NCBI GenBank assembly: GCA_018240895.1
Contig: JAFEEX010000009.1
Span: forward strand, 1 to 45,056
DNA from: Pseudomonadota bacterium
GTDB taxonomy: Bacteria > Pseudomonadota > Alphaproteobacteria > Sphingomonadales > Sphingomonadaceae
DNA length: 45,056 nt
Reading direction: 5' to 3'
The notes beneath the pieces were generated by a model. That model worked only from the letters and a program-made list of their open reading frames with translations. It had not been told where the DNA came from and did not search any database. Every line of letters starts with the position of its first letter. The stretch's first letter is position 1. Position numbers and translations under genes: made by a program. Shown here one piece after another: positions 26,408 to 34,119 of the stretch.

Positions 26408-27148
26408 ATGGGTGTCGCAAAATTGGCTTCTCGGCAAGGCGCGGGAGCATTTCCATTTGTCCCCATTGTGGAAGCAGACAAAACGTTCCAGATTCCTGCC
26501 CGGGTTGAACACGGATGTGATCGAAACCTGTCCATCACCCTGACCGGCGAACCTGAAACACGCGAAGCCGCGCTCGATCTGGTCAATCGGCGTTATGCCT
26601 GGCGCGGTTATGGCGCCAATCAGAAGCTGTCAGGCCGGCGCAGCGAAACGACATTCACCGCGCGCGCGGATGATGAGCTTGTCGGAACGATTACCCTGGT
26701 TGCCGATTCAGAGCGGGGCCTTGCGGTTGATCAGACCTTCCCATCCGAGATGCAATATTTTCGGCGCAAGCCAAATGCGGTGCTGTGCGAGTTGAAGAAG
26801 TTTGCAGTGGATTGCGTGGATCCGTCCAAACCTGTCCTCGCCTCGCTCTTCCACTTCGTGTTCATCTATGGGACCACGAATTTTCTTGGCACCGACCTGC
26901 TGATAGAGGTCAACCCGCGCCATGTCTTTTTTTATGAGCGGATGCTGGGGTTTGAAAGGGTGGGCGGATTAAAGGTCAATCCTCAGGTCAATGCCCCATC
27001 ACAATTGATGTGGCTGTCCGTCGCCAAGATTGCCGATTGCATTGCCAATGGCGAAGCCGATGCGCAGCGGCGCTCGCTATATGCCTATTTCTTTTCTCGC
27101 GAGCTGGAACAATCCATCGCGAACGAGCTGCTGCACACACTCGATTGA
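26408..27148 (+). CDS. FeeM-like N-acyltransferase (GNAT fold) of the exosortase locus
   Basis: A 246-residue protein resembling N-acyl amino acid synthases (FeeM) and the acyltransferases often linked to PEP-CTERM/exosortase loci; these are distant relatives of acyl-homoserine-lactone synthases. Visible hallmarks: REAALDLVNRRYAWRGYG, then TTFTARADDELVGTITLVAD, GLAVDQTFPSEM, LCELKKFAVD, and IEVNPRHVFFYERMLGFE. It would transfer an acyl chain from acyl-ACP or acyl-CoA to an amino group, likely of an amino acid. I chose ATG 26408 with GGGGGTG just upstream; ATGs at 26381 and 26384 are alternatives. The frame is open far upstream (to 24656), but that part is a shadow of the GT2 gene. Confidence 0.8.
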   Translation: MGVAKLASRQGAGAFPFVPIVEADKTFQIPARVEHGCDRNLSITLTGEPETREAALDLVNRRYAWRGYGANQKLSGRRSETTFTARADDELVGTITLVADSERGLAVDQTFPSEMQYFRRKPNAVLCELKKFAVDCVDPSKPVLASLFHFVFIYGTTNFLGTDLLIEVNPRHVFFYERMLGFERVGGLKVNPQVNAPSQLMWLSVAKIADCIANGEADAQRRSLYAYFFSRELEQSIANELLHTLD

Positions 27149-27175
27149 AAGCAGAAGCATCGCGCAGAGGGGCGC

Positions 27176-27209
27176 AAAAAAAAGGGCGGTGCCAGGCACC
27201 GCCCTTTTT
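27176..27209. terminator. Bidirectional intrinsic terminator
   Basis: GGGCGGTGC pairs with GCACCGCCC around a 3-base loop, with eight A's before and five T's after, so it works in both directions. It lies between the FeeM-like gene (stop 27148) and the leftward PEP-CTERM gene (stop 27228). Confidence 0.92.
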
Positions 27210-27227
27210 CGTCAGGGTCAAACCTGA

Positions 27228-27860
27228 TCAGAATGCGTAACGGACGCGCACGGTTTCGCGGCGGCTGCGACGCAGAGCAAAGCCAAGAACACCGAAGCCA
27301 GCCATCAGCAGAGCCCAGGTGGCGGGTTCCGGAACGGTCGGGGTGAACTGCAGCGTACCGCTGTACGAACCGTTACCACGCGCCAGATAAGACACGGTGA
27401 TCGTGTTCAGCACACCGGTTGTGATCGGCACGTTGTCAATGCCGGTGTCTTCACGGTTGCCGGTATGGGTCAGGAACGGCATCAGATCATAAGTGGTGGT
27501 GCCGTTGTTGAACCAAACTCCGGTGAAGTCCAGGTTAGTGGCTGCGCTCAGTATGTTACCAGCAAAGTTGGTGGTGACTGAACCGCTGCCGATGCCGGTC
27601 TGACCCAGCGTAAAGGTGAACAGGTCGGTGAAAGTGCCGGCCTTCAGTCCGCTACGGCCGAACGATCCGCTGACGTCACCCACGAACGGATTGCCCGAAA
27701 CGGTGAAGTAAGCGCCAGGCGTCGTCGCCGTCGGCAGGACCGACGAGTTCGGCGTTATCGTGCAGTTGTAGTTGCCTGAGGTGCAGGTAACGCTGGCCAT
27801 CGCGGCCGGCGCCATTGCAAGGGTCGACAACGCGCCCAACAAGCTAAGTTTCCTAATCAT
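27228..27860 (-). CDS. FxDxF family PEP-CTERM protein
   Basis: A 210-residue secreted protein. A signal peptide (LLGALSTLAMAPAAMA) opens it, and the C-terminus carries TVPEPATWALLMAGFGVLGF then ALRRSRR, a typical PEPxxWA sorting signal. The middle contains FTDLFTFTLG (about residues 80-89), the motif for which FxDxF proteins are named, in a beta-rich Gly/Thr/Asn body. Three cysteines lie near the mature N-terminus. I chose ATG 27860 with GGAGGA 7 bases upstream; a GTG at 27863 is too close to it. Closest PEP-CTERM gene to the exosortase operon, so a probable main substrate. Confidence 0.9.
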   Translation of the reverse strand: MIRKLSLLGALSTLAMAPAAMASVTCTSGNYNCTITPNSSVLPTATTPGAYFTVSGNPFVGDVSGSFGRSGLKAGTFTDLFTFTLGQTGIGSGSVTTNFAGNILSAATNLDFTGVWFNNGTTTYDLMPFLTHTGNREDTGIDNVPITTGVLNTITVSYLARGNGSYSGTLQFTPTVPEPATWALLMAGFGVLGFALRRSRRETVRVRYAF

Positions 27861-27930
27861 CACAACGTCCTCCAGTTAGCCATTGTCCCGAGGCGACCAA
27901 TTGTATTCCCGAGCGAATCGCAGGGAGGTG

Positions 27931-27945
27931 TTAAACCGAAATTTA
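27931..27945 (-). promoter_or_regulatory. Near-consensus CtrA-type site (TAAA-N7-TTAA)
   Basis: On the complement it reads TAAATTTCGGTTTAA followed by C, one mismatch from TTAA-N7-TTAAC, about 70 bases before the FxDxF gene's start codon. A single near-match in an AT-rich leader is weak evidence. Confidence 0.3.
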
Positions 27946-28013
27946 CCAAAATTCAATGTAGTTAGGTAACGGTTCGCCCGGCCGTGCCGGAAATTTGTTG
28001 TGCGATTCGGGCG

Positions 28014-28052
28014 AAAAAAAGCGCTATCGGGAAATTAAATTCCAGATAGCGC
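28014..28052 (-). terminator. Intrinsic terminator of the epsD operon
   Basis: On the complement GCGCTATC and GATAGCGC form a perfect 8-base stem, extended by GGAA/TTCC after one mismatch, and run into seven T's. It lies about 75 bases after the EpsD stop. In the + direction the tail (GCTCTGATTTTG) is weaker. Confidence 0.88.
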
Positions 28053-28127
28053 TCTGATTTTGTACGAATCTTGATTTCTCTGTGCCGTTCCGGGACAATT
28101 GTCCCAAAAGCGGTCAGTGGCGGAGGA

Positions 28128-28979
28128 TCATTTTTTCTCCGGCACGGGCGGCGTCGGCGCAAATCCGGGCTGATATTCGATCTTGGCTGCCGCCTTTGCG
28201 GCATCCATTCGCCTTTTCAGCTCGCCGGCCATGGCGGTGTTGCGGATCGCCTGAACGGCCAGGGGGCGTGCCTGCTCGCCGGTCAACGGGGCTGGCTTGG
28301 TGGATGTCAGCACATAGACCGACACGATGCTACCCTCCGGAACGATCAGCGGCTCTCCGGGCGGAAGGGACTTGATCCGGTCAAGCATTCCCTTGTCCAG
28401 GCGAGCAGTATCGAATTGCGCCGTATCACGCTGGAACTTGATCTGGGTTTCGTTGAGCTTTGCCACCACTGCACCCATGGTATGAAGCGGAATCAAGGGT
28501 TTAACGGCATTTTCGATGGAAGGTGCCATGAAGCGGATCCGGTCAAACCCCAGCATTTGGCGGTCAGCAAACATCCACGGATTGGCCGCAACGAACTTGT
28601 CCGCGTCGGCTGCGGTTGGAACCTTGATGGTCTTCGCAGACTGCTGGCTGAGTTGCTGGACCAGCAGGAGATCTTGCATCTTGCGCAGCTGGATCAGATA
28701 GTCACCGGTCTTGTCCAGCCCTTCGTCCTTTGCGGTCTTGGCCAGAAGACGCCGGTCCACGATCTGTTGCAGCGCGGCGCGTTGCACGGCCTGCTTGTCG
28801 GCACCTTCAGGAATCTGGGCGTTGCCGATTTCGGCGTTGATTTCCTGCAAGGTCACTTCTTCGCCGTTGACCACGGCTGCAACCTGACCGGTGGCCTGCT
28901 TCTGACAGCCGGTAAGCACAATCGCCAGCGCGGACACTGCCAACGCCTTGTTTTTCCAGTTCCTAGTCGTGTTTGACAT
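28128..28979 (-). CDS. epsD: EpsD-type peptidyl-prolyl cis-trans isomerase lipoprotein
   Basis: A 283-residue periplasmic lipoprotein: the signal ends with the lipobox AIVLTGC (Cys about residue 25). It is followed by a SurA/PpiC-like arrangement: AAVVNGEEVTLQEINAEI opening the chaperone part, ALQQIVDRRLLAKTAKDEGL, then a degenerate parvulin-like region and a C-terminal helix (LKRRMDAAKAAAKIEY). EpsD family proteins are coded in exosortase-linked polysaccharide loci and probably help fold exported proteins. It is last in the exosortase-EpsI-EpsD operon, 23 bases after EpsI, and ends in a strong terminator. Confidence 0.87.
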   Translation of the reverse strand: MSNTTRNWKNKALAVSALAIVLTGCQKQATGQVAAVVNGEEVTLQEINAEIGNAQIPEGADKQAVQRAALQQIVDRRLLAKTAKDEGLDKTGDYLIQLRKMQDLLLVQQLSQQSAKTIKVPTAADADKFVAANPWMFADRQMLGFDRIRFMAPSIENAVKPLIPLHTMGAVVAKLNETQIKFQRDTAQFDTARLDKGMLDRIKSLPPGEPLIVPEGSIVSVYVLTSTKPAPLTGEQARPLAVQAIRNTAMAGELKRRMDAAKAAAKIEYQPGFAPTPPVPEKK

Positions 28980-29002
28980 GGTTTTGAGCCTTTGAGATTG
29001 CG

Positions 29003-29710
29003 CTAACCCACCAAGAGTTTGCGTAACTGAGGGGCGGAGGCCTTTTCGAACTCCAGAACGAATTGTTGCAGCGTGACCAGCGCGCTGTCGGGATCCTGAC
29101 CAATCACCGAAAACCGCGCAAGCATTCCATCGGGAATCACCCCTTCAAGATTGGCGCGGACCACAGCCATGCGCTGATCAAACCAACTGGTCGGGAACTG
29201 GTTGCCAACACGCGTCCAGTACATCACCTGCTCGGTCCGTTCGAAACCCGCTGCGGTGAAATAATTCGCATCGATTGCGCGCTGCGCCGAACGGATCGGA
29301 ACTTCCCGCGTTGGTGACAGGCGAAATCCGCCGGCGGGATAGCATATCTCTGGCCGATGCAGTTGAAGCACGCCATTCTGGATGTTGTTGTAGGCCAGCG
29401 CGATCATTACCGTGCTGCCGTCTGCTGTGTCATAGACCCGCGACACAAGATTGTCATACAGACGGTTGGACAGCGAATCCGGTGGCGGCAGAACCACCCC
29501 GCTGGCAGAAACAAACGTCCACGGACCCACCTTGGTGGGAACCCAGCTTTCGAATTGCTTTTTCTCGACCCGCGGATTGACGGGCTTTGGCCGGCGGACA
29601 TAAGCAAAGCCGGAAGCTGCGGCCATGGCTCCCCCGATCAGGAAATTGCGCCGTGAAGCCATTCCTTCATGCAGGGCATCAAGGCCGGAAGGACCGGTCG
29701 GTTGGTTCAT
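29003..29710 (-). CDS. epsI: EpsI family exosortase-associated protein (probably V-type)
   Basis: A 235-residue EpsI-domain protein, the usual partner encoded with exosortases. The N-terminus has a twin-arginine-like signal, SRRNFLIGGAMAAASGFAYV (residues 21-40). The EpsI domain covers about residues 50-225 with LYDNLVSRVYDTADGSTVMI, the conserved LHRPEICYPAGGF (Cys-containing), and NQFPTSWFDQR. The ICYPAGG motif is the family hallmark. It overlaps the exosortase stop by 4 bases (ATGA), so the two are coupled. In some taxa EpsI is fused to exosortase; here it is separate. Exact role is unknown. Confidence 0.89.
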   Translation of the reverse strand: MNQPTGPSGLDALHEGMASRRNFLIGGAMAAASGFAYVRRPKPVNPRVEKKQFESWVPTKVGPWTFVSASGVVLPPPDSLSNRLYDNLVSRVYDTADGSTVMIALAYNNIQNGVLQLHRPEICYPAGGFRLSPTREVPIRSAQRAIDANYFTAAGFERTEQVMYWTRVGNQFPTSWFDQRMAVVRANLEGVIPDGMLARFSVIGQDPDSALVTLQQFVLEFEKASAPQLRKLLVG

Positions 29711-30603
29711 GATTTTGCCCCGAGACGCTTTTCAACAAGTGGTTTCAGCACGGAATCGATTCCGAACATGGTCAGCAAGGCGATGACAAACATCAGGATG
29801 CCGGCGAAATTGTGCAGAAAACCCTGCGCTGCCGCTTCACCCAGATGATAGGTCATCAATATCAGGGCAAGCACGCGAACCAGATTGGCCAGAAGCGCGA
29901 CCGGAATGATGAATACTGACAACAGCAAGGCGTACTTCCAGTTCGCCTCGTGCCGCAGATAAATATAGAACAGGGTCAATGCGGCAAGCGATATGATGGA
30001 ATTAAGCCCTGAGCAGGCCGCCGCGACGAGAAGCTCATAGGGCCCGACGAAGATGGAAACGCCCTGCGATCCGATCGGATAGCCTACCCAATAAAGCAAG
30101 GTGGTGGCAATTTTCGAAATCCACAGCTTCATCGGGAAGGTGATAGCCCAGACGATGCTTTCCGGCGGCGGAAACACAAACAGCAGATAGAACAACGGAA
30201 ACCACAGCTTGCGCATTCCGGCCAGGCCGATCACGCTGTAAAGCGCAACCAGCAGGTTGGCGTACATCAGATAACCTTCAATCTCGATAATCTGGGTGAC
30301 GCGCGAAAAAACGTAAGCAGGCAGCAGGATGGCAAAGAGCATCCCGGCAACGGCAAGATTGGGGCGGCGTGCAGCCAGTGCGGCCTGGGGCCACAGCCGA
30401 ACCAGCAACCAGATGCCCGTCGCCAAAACGATTGGCCCGTGTGCGCCCTGTTCGGTCGACCAGGTTTCACGCGCAACAAACAGCATGGTGGGGATGGCCA
30501 GGGCAATTGCGCCAAGGCACAGAACCGCAATCGGCCAGCCGAACCATTTTTTGCGCTGTGCGGTGTCCGGCTCGATCGCAGTTTCGTACACGTGGAGGTT
30601 CAC
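29707..30603 (-). CDS. Exosortase (probably type V), transpeptidase for PEP-CTERM proteins
   Basis: A 298-residue inner-membrane protein with about eight helices. The catalytic residues of the family are in place: Cys197 in VAAACSGLNSIISL, Arg243 in LANLVRVLALILM, and His264 in GFLHNFAGIL. It is expected to cleave at the PEP motif of proteins such as those at 8198, 9393 and 27228 and attach them to a surface acceptor. Pairing with a separate EpsI and the sphingomonad setting suggest the group called exosortase V, but that subtype is inferred. Start is GTG at 30603 with only a weak ribosome-binding site. Confidence 0.9.
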   Translation of the reverse strand: MNLHVYETAIEPDTAQRKKWFGWPIAVLCLGAIALAIPTMLFVARETWSTEQGAHGPIVLATGIWLLVRLWPQAALAARRPNLAVAGMLFAILLPAYVFSRVTQIIEIEGYLMYANLLVALYSVIGLAGMRKLWFPLFYLLFVFPPPESIVWAITFPMKLWISKIATTLLYWVGYPIGSQGVSIFVGPYELLVAAACSGLNSIISLAALTLFYIYLRHEANWKYALLLSVFIIPVALLANLVRVLALILMTYHLGEAAAQGFLHNFAGILMFVIALLTMFGIDSVLKPLVEKRLGAKS

Positions 30604-30742
30604 CTGGCCTGATACCGGGCAAGTTTCACACGATGCCCAGCATGAATTCGCACAATTTCAAAGCCCCACATAGACAGAAGATGAAGGTTGATCAAACGGG
30701 CAAGCTGCGCGGGTGCCGTATCGGCACACATCGCCTTCGATT

Positions 30743-30768
30743 GGTTAGCGCTTGCGTAACCGCTAACC
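30743..30768. promoter_or_regulatory. Inverted repeat, possible operator
   Basis: GGTTAGCG and CGCTAACC form a perfect 8-base inverted repeat around a 10-base centre, CTTGCGTAAC, which itself contains a related GCGTAACC half-site overlapping the right arm. It lies in the 225-base interval between the divergent exosortase and wall-hydrolase genes, 60 bases before the latter. A regulator-binding site is plausible. Confidence 0.5.
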
Positions 30769-30828
30769 CTCTATAACAGCCGCACTTCGGAAACCGCGTC
30801 GACCCGGCGCGGCAATGCCAGACCGTGG

Positions 30829-31863
30829 ATGCTGCCCATTACAGGTACTTCTGAACCAAAGCGCAAACGCTGGATGATCCTGTGGCTCTTGCTGGCTGCG
30901 GCGGTGATTCTTGCCGGTGCTTACCTCGGCTGGCGGTGGTGGATCGCAGAACCGGTCGTTGCACCGAATGTCGCTGCGGCAGCCGTGCCTTCCGTTCCGC
31001 CGCCATTGCCGGAGCAGGCTTTCAAGCCTCTCAGCCCGCAGGAGGCTGAAAAGGCCAACCTGGCGATTGTGACATCCGATCTTCCGATCGAGCCTGCCAG
31101 GCCCTTCAACATATTGGCATCGCCAGCCACGCAGATCGACCAGCATTCCGCGCTCGATTGCCTGACCGCTGCAGTCTATTACGAAGCGGCGAGTGAAACG
31201 GAGCAAGGACAGCGCGGTGTTGCCCAGGTCGTGCTGAACCGCCTGCGCCACCCTGCCTTCCCAAAATCGGTGTGCGGCGTGGTGTTCCAGGGGGCGGAGC
31301 GCACAACCGGCTGCCAGTTTACCTTCACCTGCGACGGCAGCCTGCGCCGCACGCCTTCAGCGCCGGCATGGGCTCGTGCCCGCCGGATTGCCGATGATGC
31401 GCTGCACGGCCGCGTCGAATCGTCCGTTGGCATGGCAACGCATTACCACACGGTATGGGTGCTGCCCTACTGGGCAAGTTCGCTGGCCAAGATCACCACC
31501 ATCGGTGCCCACATATTCTACCGGTGGGATGGCTATTGGGGGAAACGTCAGGCCTTTGTCGGTCAATATGCCGGACGCGAAGCCGCAACGCAGCTTTCCT
31601 CTCCCGATTCGCTGCTGCCTTTCGACACGTCATCGCTTGTCCTGCCGCCGGACGTTCTGAGCGGGGCCCCGGCCACCGTAGGCCCCAAGCCGGAAGGTCC
31701 GCTGATTGAAGATCGCCGGACGGAAGACAGCACGCTGCCGGCCAACCGGCTAAACCTGCCCGATGCCAAAAAACCCCTGGCTGATCAGACCGCCGGAACA
31801 TTGAAGGCGGACGATGGACAGGCCGGCAAGATCGTCGCACCGCCCGGCGCGCCGCCACGCTGA
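30829..31863 (+). CDS. Cell wall hydrolase, SleB family
   Basis: A 344-residue protein with an N-terminal membrane anchor (MILWLLLAAAVILAGAYLGW, about residues 15-34) and a periplasmic Hydrolase_2 (SleB/CwlJ) domain at about residues 105-225: CLTAAVYYEAASETEQGQRG, VAQVVLNRLRHPAFP, VCGVVFQG, CQFTFTCDGS, and GMATHYHTVWVLPYW. The glutamate in YYEA is the likely catalytic residue. The C-terminal 110 residues are Pro-rich and disordered. SleB-like enzymes cut the peptidoglycan glycan strand. It reads away from the exosortase gene and may open the wall for export machinery or be independent. Confidence 0.88.
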   Translation: MLPITGTSEPKRKRWMILWLLLAAAVILAGAYLGWRWWIAEPVVAPNVAAAAVPSVPPPLPEQAFKPLSPQEAEKANLAIVTSDLPIEPARPFNILASPATQIDQHSALDCLTAAVYYEAASETEQGQRGVAQVVLNRLRHPAFPKSVCGVVFQGAERTTGCQFTFTCDGSLRRTPSAPAWARARRIADDALHGRVESSVGMATHYHTVWVLPYWASSLAKITTIGAHIFYRWDGYWGKRQAFVGQYAGREAATQLSSPDSLLPFDTSSLVLPPDVLSGAPATVGPKPEGPLIEDRRTEDSTLPANRLNLPDAKKPLADQTAGTLKADDGQAGKIVAPPGAPPR

Positions 31864-31896
31864 TAACATTCAACCTTTCAACTGTGCAGGCCGGCG

Positions 31897-32895
31897 CTAC
31901 AGGCTGGCTTCGCTGCGCGCGTCAATCTCCGCCACCACGGTTCGAAAATAATCGATGGTGCTGCTCAGTCCCTGGCGCAACTGGACGGAGACATCCCAGT
32001 CCAGTGCGCTCTTGGCCAGCGTGATGTCGGGCTTGCGCTGGCGCGGATCGTCTTGGGGCAAGGGGCGATAGACCAGCTTTGAGCTGCTGCCGGTCAATTC
32101 GATGACCTGCTGCGCCAGTTCCAGCATGGTGAATTCGCCGGGATTGCCCAGGTTGACCGGTCCAACGAAATCGGCAGGCGATGCCATCATCGCCATCATC
32201 CCGCGGACCAGATCGTCGACGTAGCAGAAAGAGCGCGTCTGCTGACCGTCGCCATAAATGGTGATGTCCTGGCCGCGCAGGGCCTGGACGATGAAGTTGG
32301 ACACCACGCGCCCGTCGTGCGGGTGCATATGCGGACCATAGGTGTTGAAGATGCGGATCACCTTGATCGCCAGATTGTGCTGACGGTGATAGTCAAAGAA
32401 CAGCGTTTCGGCGCAGCGCTTGCCCTCGTCATAGCAGCTTCGCGGGCCAATCGGGTTGACGTTGCCCCAATAGCTTTCGACCTGGGGATGGACCGTGGGA
32501 TCACCATAGACCTCGCTGGTGGAGGCCTGCAGGATCGGGATCCGCAGCCGCTTCGCCAGCCCCAGCATATTGATCGCGCCGACAACGCTGGTCTTGGTCG
32601 TCTGTACGGGATCGAACTGGTAATGGACGGGCGAGGCCGGGCAGGCGAGGTTGTAGATTTCATCAACCTCAACAAACAGCGGAAACGTCACGTCATGGCG
32701 CAGCACTTCGAATTCGGGATGGCCCAGCAAGGGGGCGATATTGGTCCGCGTGCCGGTGAAGAAGTTGTCCACGCACAGAACCTGATGCCCCTGTTCCAGC
32801 AGGCGCGCGCACAGGTGCGAACCGATGAAGCCCGCGCCGCCAGTGACCAGGACGCGCTTTTTCACGGCGTATTGGGGCCTGTCATAGAAACTCAT
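31897..32895 (-). CDS. UDP-glucuronate decarboxylase-like SDR enzyme (UDP-xylose synthase)
   Basis: A 332-residue extended-SDR enzyme. The NAD-binding motif is [14 protein letters not shown] (about residues 15-28), the catalytic triad Ser-Tyr-Lys is in [10 protein letters not shown] and CYDEGKR (YxxxK), and [20 protein letters not shown] and [20 protein letters not shown] are characteristic of UDP-glucuronate decarboxylases. The product would be UDP-xylose, a sugar donor for this polysaccharide. Related epimerases share much of the pattern, so the reaction is probable, not certain. ATG 32895 lies behind GGAGG and AAGG. It converges on the SleB gene with a 33-base gap. Confidence 0.88.
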   Translation of the reverse strand: MSFYDRPQYAVKKRVLVTGGAGFIGSHLCARLLEQGHQVLCVDNFFTGTRTNIAPLLGHPEFEVLRHDVTFPLFVEVDEIYNLACPASPVHYQFDPVQTTKTSVVGAINMLGLAKRLRIPILQASTSEVYGDPTVHPQVESYWGNVNPIGPRSCYDEGKRCAETLFFDYHRQHNLAIKVIRIFNTYGPHMHPHDGRVVSNFIVQALRGQDITIYGDGQQTRSFCYVDDLVRGMMAMMASPADFVGPVNLGNPGEFTMLELAQQVIELTGSSSKLVYRPLPQDDPRQRKPDITLAKSALDWDVSVQLRQGLSSTIDYFRTVVAEIDARSEASL

Positions 32896-33017
32896 CGTGC
32901 CTTGGCCTCCATCGCCGTTCGGTCAGATTTCAAGCGTCACCGTTTTGGATCGGCCGGGATTTCGTGATGCCTAAACCAAATGGCGGCCGGATACGACCAC
33001 CATTCATGAAGTGTCCC

Positions 33018-33058
33018 AATGTGATCAGGTTGTTGAAGGGAAATGCTAACATCACATT
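33018..33058. repeat. Inverted repeat in the leader of the GT2 gene
   Basis: AATGTGAT at 33018-33025 and ATCACATT at 33051-33058 are perfect inverted copies 25 bases apart, 35 bases before the start codon at 33093. It could be an operator pair or a leader hairpin; no T-tract follows. Confidence 0.4.
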
Positions 33059-33092
33059 TGTCTAACAGGGGCTGGCCACCTAAAGCAAAGTC

Positions 33093-34115
33093 ATGAAACT
33101 TGCGGTATGTATCCTGGCCAAGGATGAGGCCGCCACGATTGGTGGCTTTCTGGCCGCGCTGTCGCGTCAAACCCTGCTGCACGACCGGTCGGTATCGACA
33201 ACCGTATTTGTTGCCGCCAACGGCAGCACCGATGACACTGCGGCGCAGGCCGCGAACGCCGCCGGGTCAACGCTTGCACCAATGGGCATCAATTACCGGA
33301 TTTTCGACTTCGCCGAACCGGGGAAAAGCCGAACGTGGAACCGCCTTGTCCACCGCGAAATGCCCGGGGATTTCGATTTCGTCGCGTTTATCGATGCTGA
33401 CATCACCTTTATCGGCGACGATGTTCTGGAACGGGCGGTTCGCGCACTGAACGAACGGCCTGCCATGCAGGCTTATTCCGGCTTTCCAATCAAGAATGTC
33501 GCCGCCCGTGATCGCAAGGGCATACTTGATCAACTTTCGTTGAAAACGTCGGACCTCACACGCTATGTCGGCGGGATCAACGGTTCGCTCTATGTAATCC
33601 GAAGCGCCTGCCTTGCCTCGATCTGGCTGCCCGATGAAACGCCGGGCGAAGACGGTTTCATCAACGCCATGGTCGACACCAACGGTTTTACCCGCGCTTC
33701 GATGCCTGGTGCGATTGCCGCTTCTGCGGTGCCGACGCATTATTTTGAAGCGCACAGCCCCCTGCAGTTTTTCGCGCACGAACGCCGCATGATCGTCGGC
33801 ACCATGATCAATTGCTGGATATTCGAATATCTCTGGTCACTGAAGCTCAGCGAACCGGCGGGACCAATCATCGATCGGCTCAACAACGGAGACCCGCGCT
33901 GGGTCGAAAATCTGATCGCAGAACGCGTCAATTCGCGCAAATGGGTGATACCGGCATCGCTGATCCTGCGCCGGATGCGGGCCGGGGCGGGGAAAAGCCT
34001 GTTCCAGCGGGTGCTGCGTTTTCCCGTCCTGCTTGCGGCCACTGTGCTGACAGTGCCGCCGGCCGTAATGGCCAACCGGGTATTGCGCCGCCGCGGTGCC
34101 GCCACAATCTGGTAG
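33093..34115 (+). CDS. Glycosyltransferase family 2
   Basis: A 340-residue GT-A enzyme: KLAVCILAKDEAATIGGFL at the start, TTVFVAANGSTDDT as the donor loop, FVAFIDADITFIGDD with DxD (about residues 110-112), and PGEDGFINAMV with the acidic catalytic pair. The C-terminal part has a hydrophobic segment (FPVLLAATVLTVPPAVMANR), suggesting membrane association. It stands alone in its direction between the UDP-xylose-type gene and the flippase gene, with only 4 bases to the convergent flippase stop. Xylose transfer would fit the neighbour but is a guess. Confidence 0.88.
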   Translation: MKLAVCILAKDEAATIGGFLAALSRQTLLHDRSVSTTVFVAANGSTDDTAAQAANAAGSTLAPMGINYRIFDFAEPGKSRTWNRLVHREMPGDFDFVAFIDADITFIGDDVLERAVRALNERPAMQAYSGFPIKNVAARDRKGILDQLSLKTSDLTRYVGGINGSLYVIRSACLASIWLPDETPGEDGFINAMVDTNGFTRASMPGAIAASAVPTHYFEAHSPLQFFAHERRMIVGTMINCWIFEYLWSLKLSEPAGPIIDRLNNGDPRWVENLIAERVNSRKWVIPASLILRRMRAGAGKSLFQRVLRFPVLLAATVLTVPPAVMANRVLRRRGAATIW

Positions 34116-34119
34116 CCGG

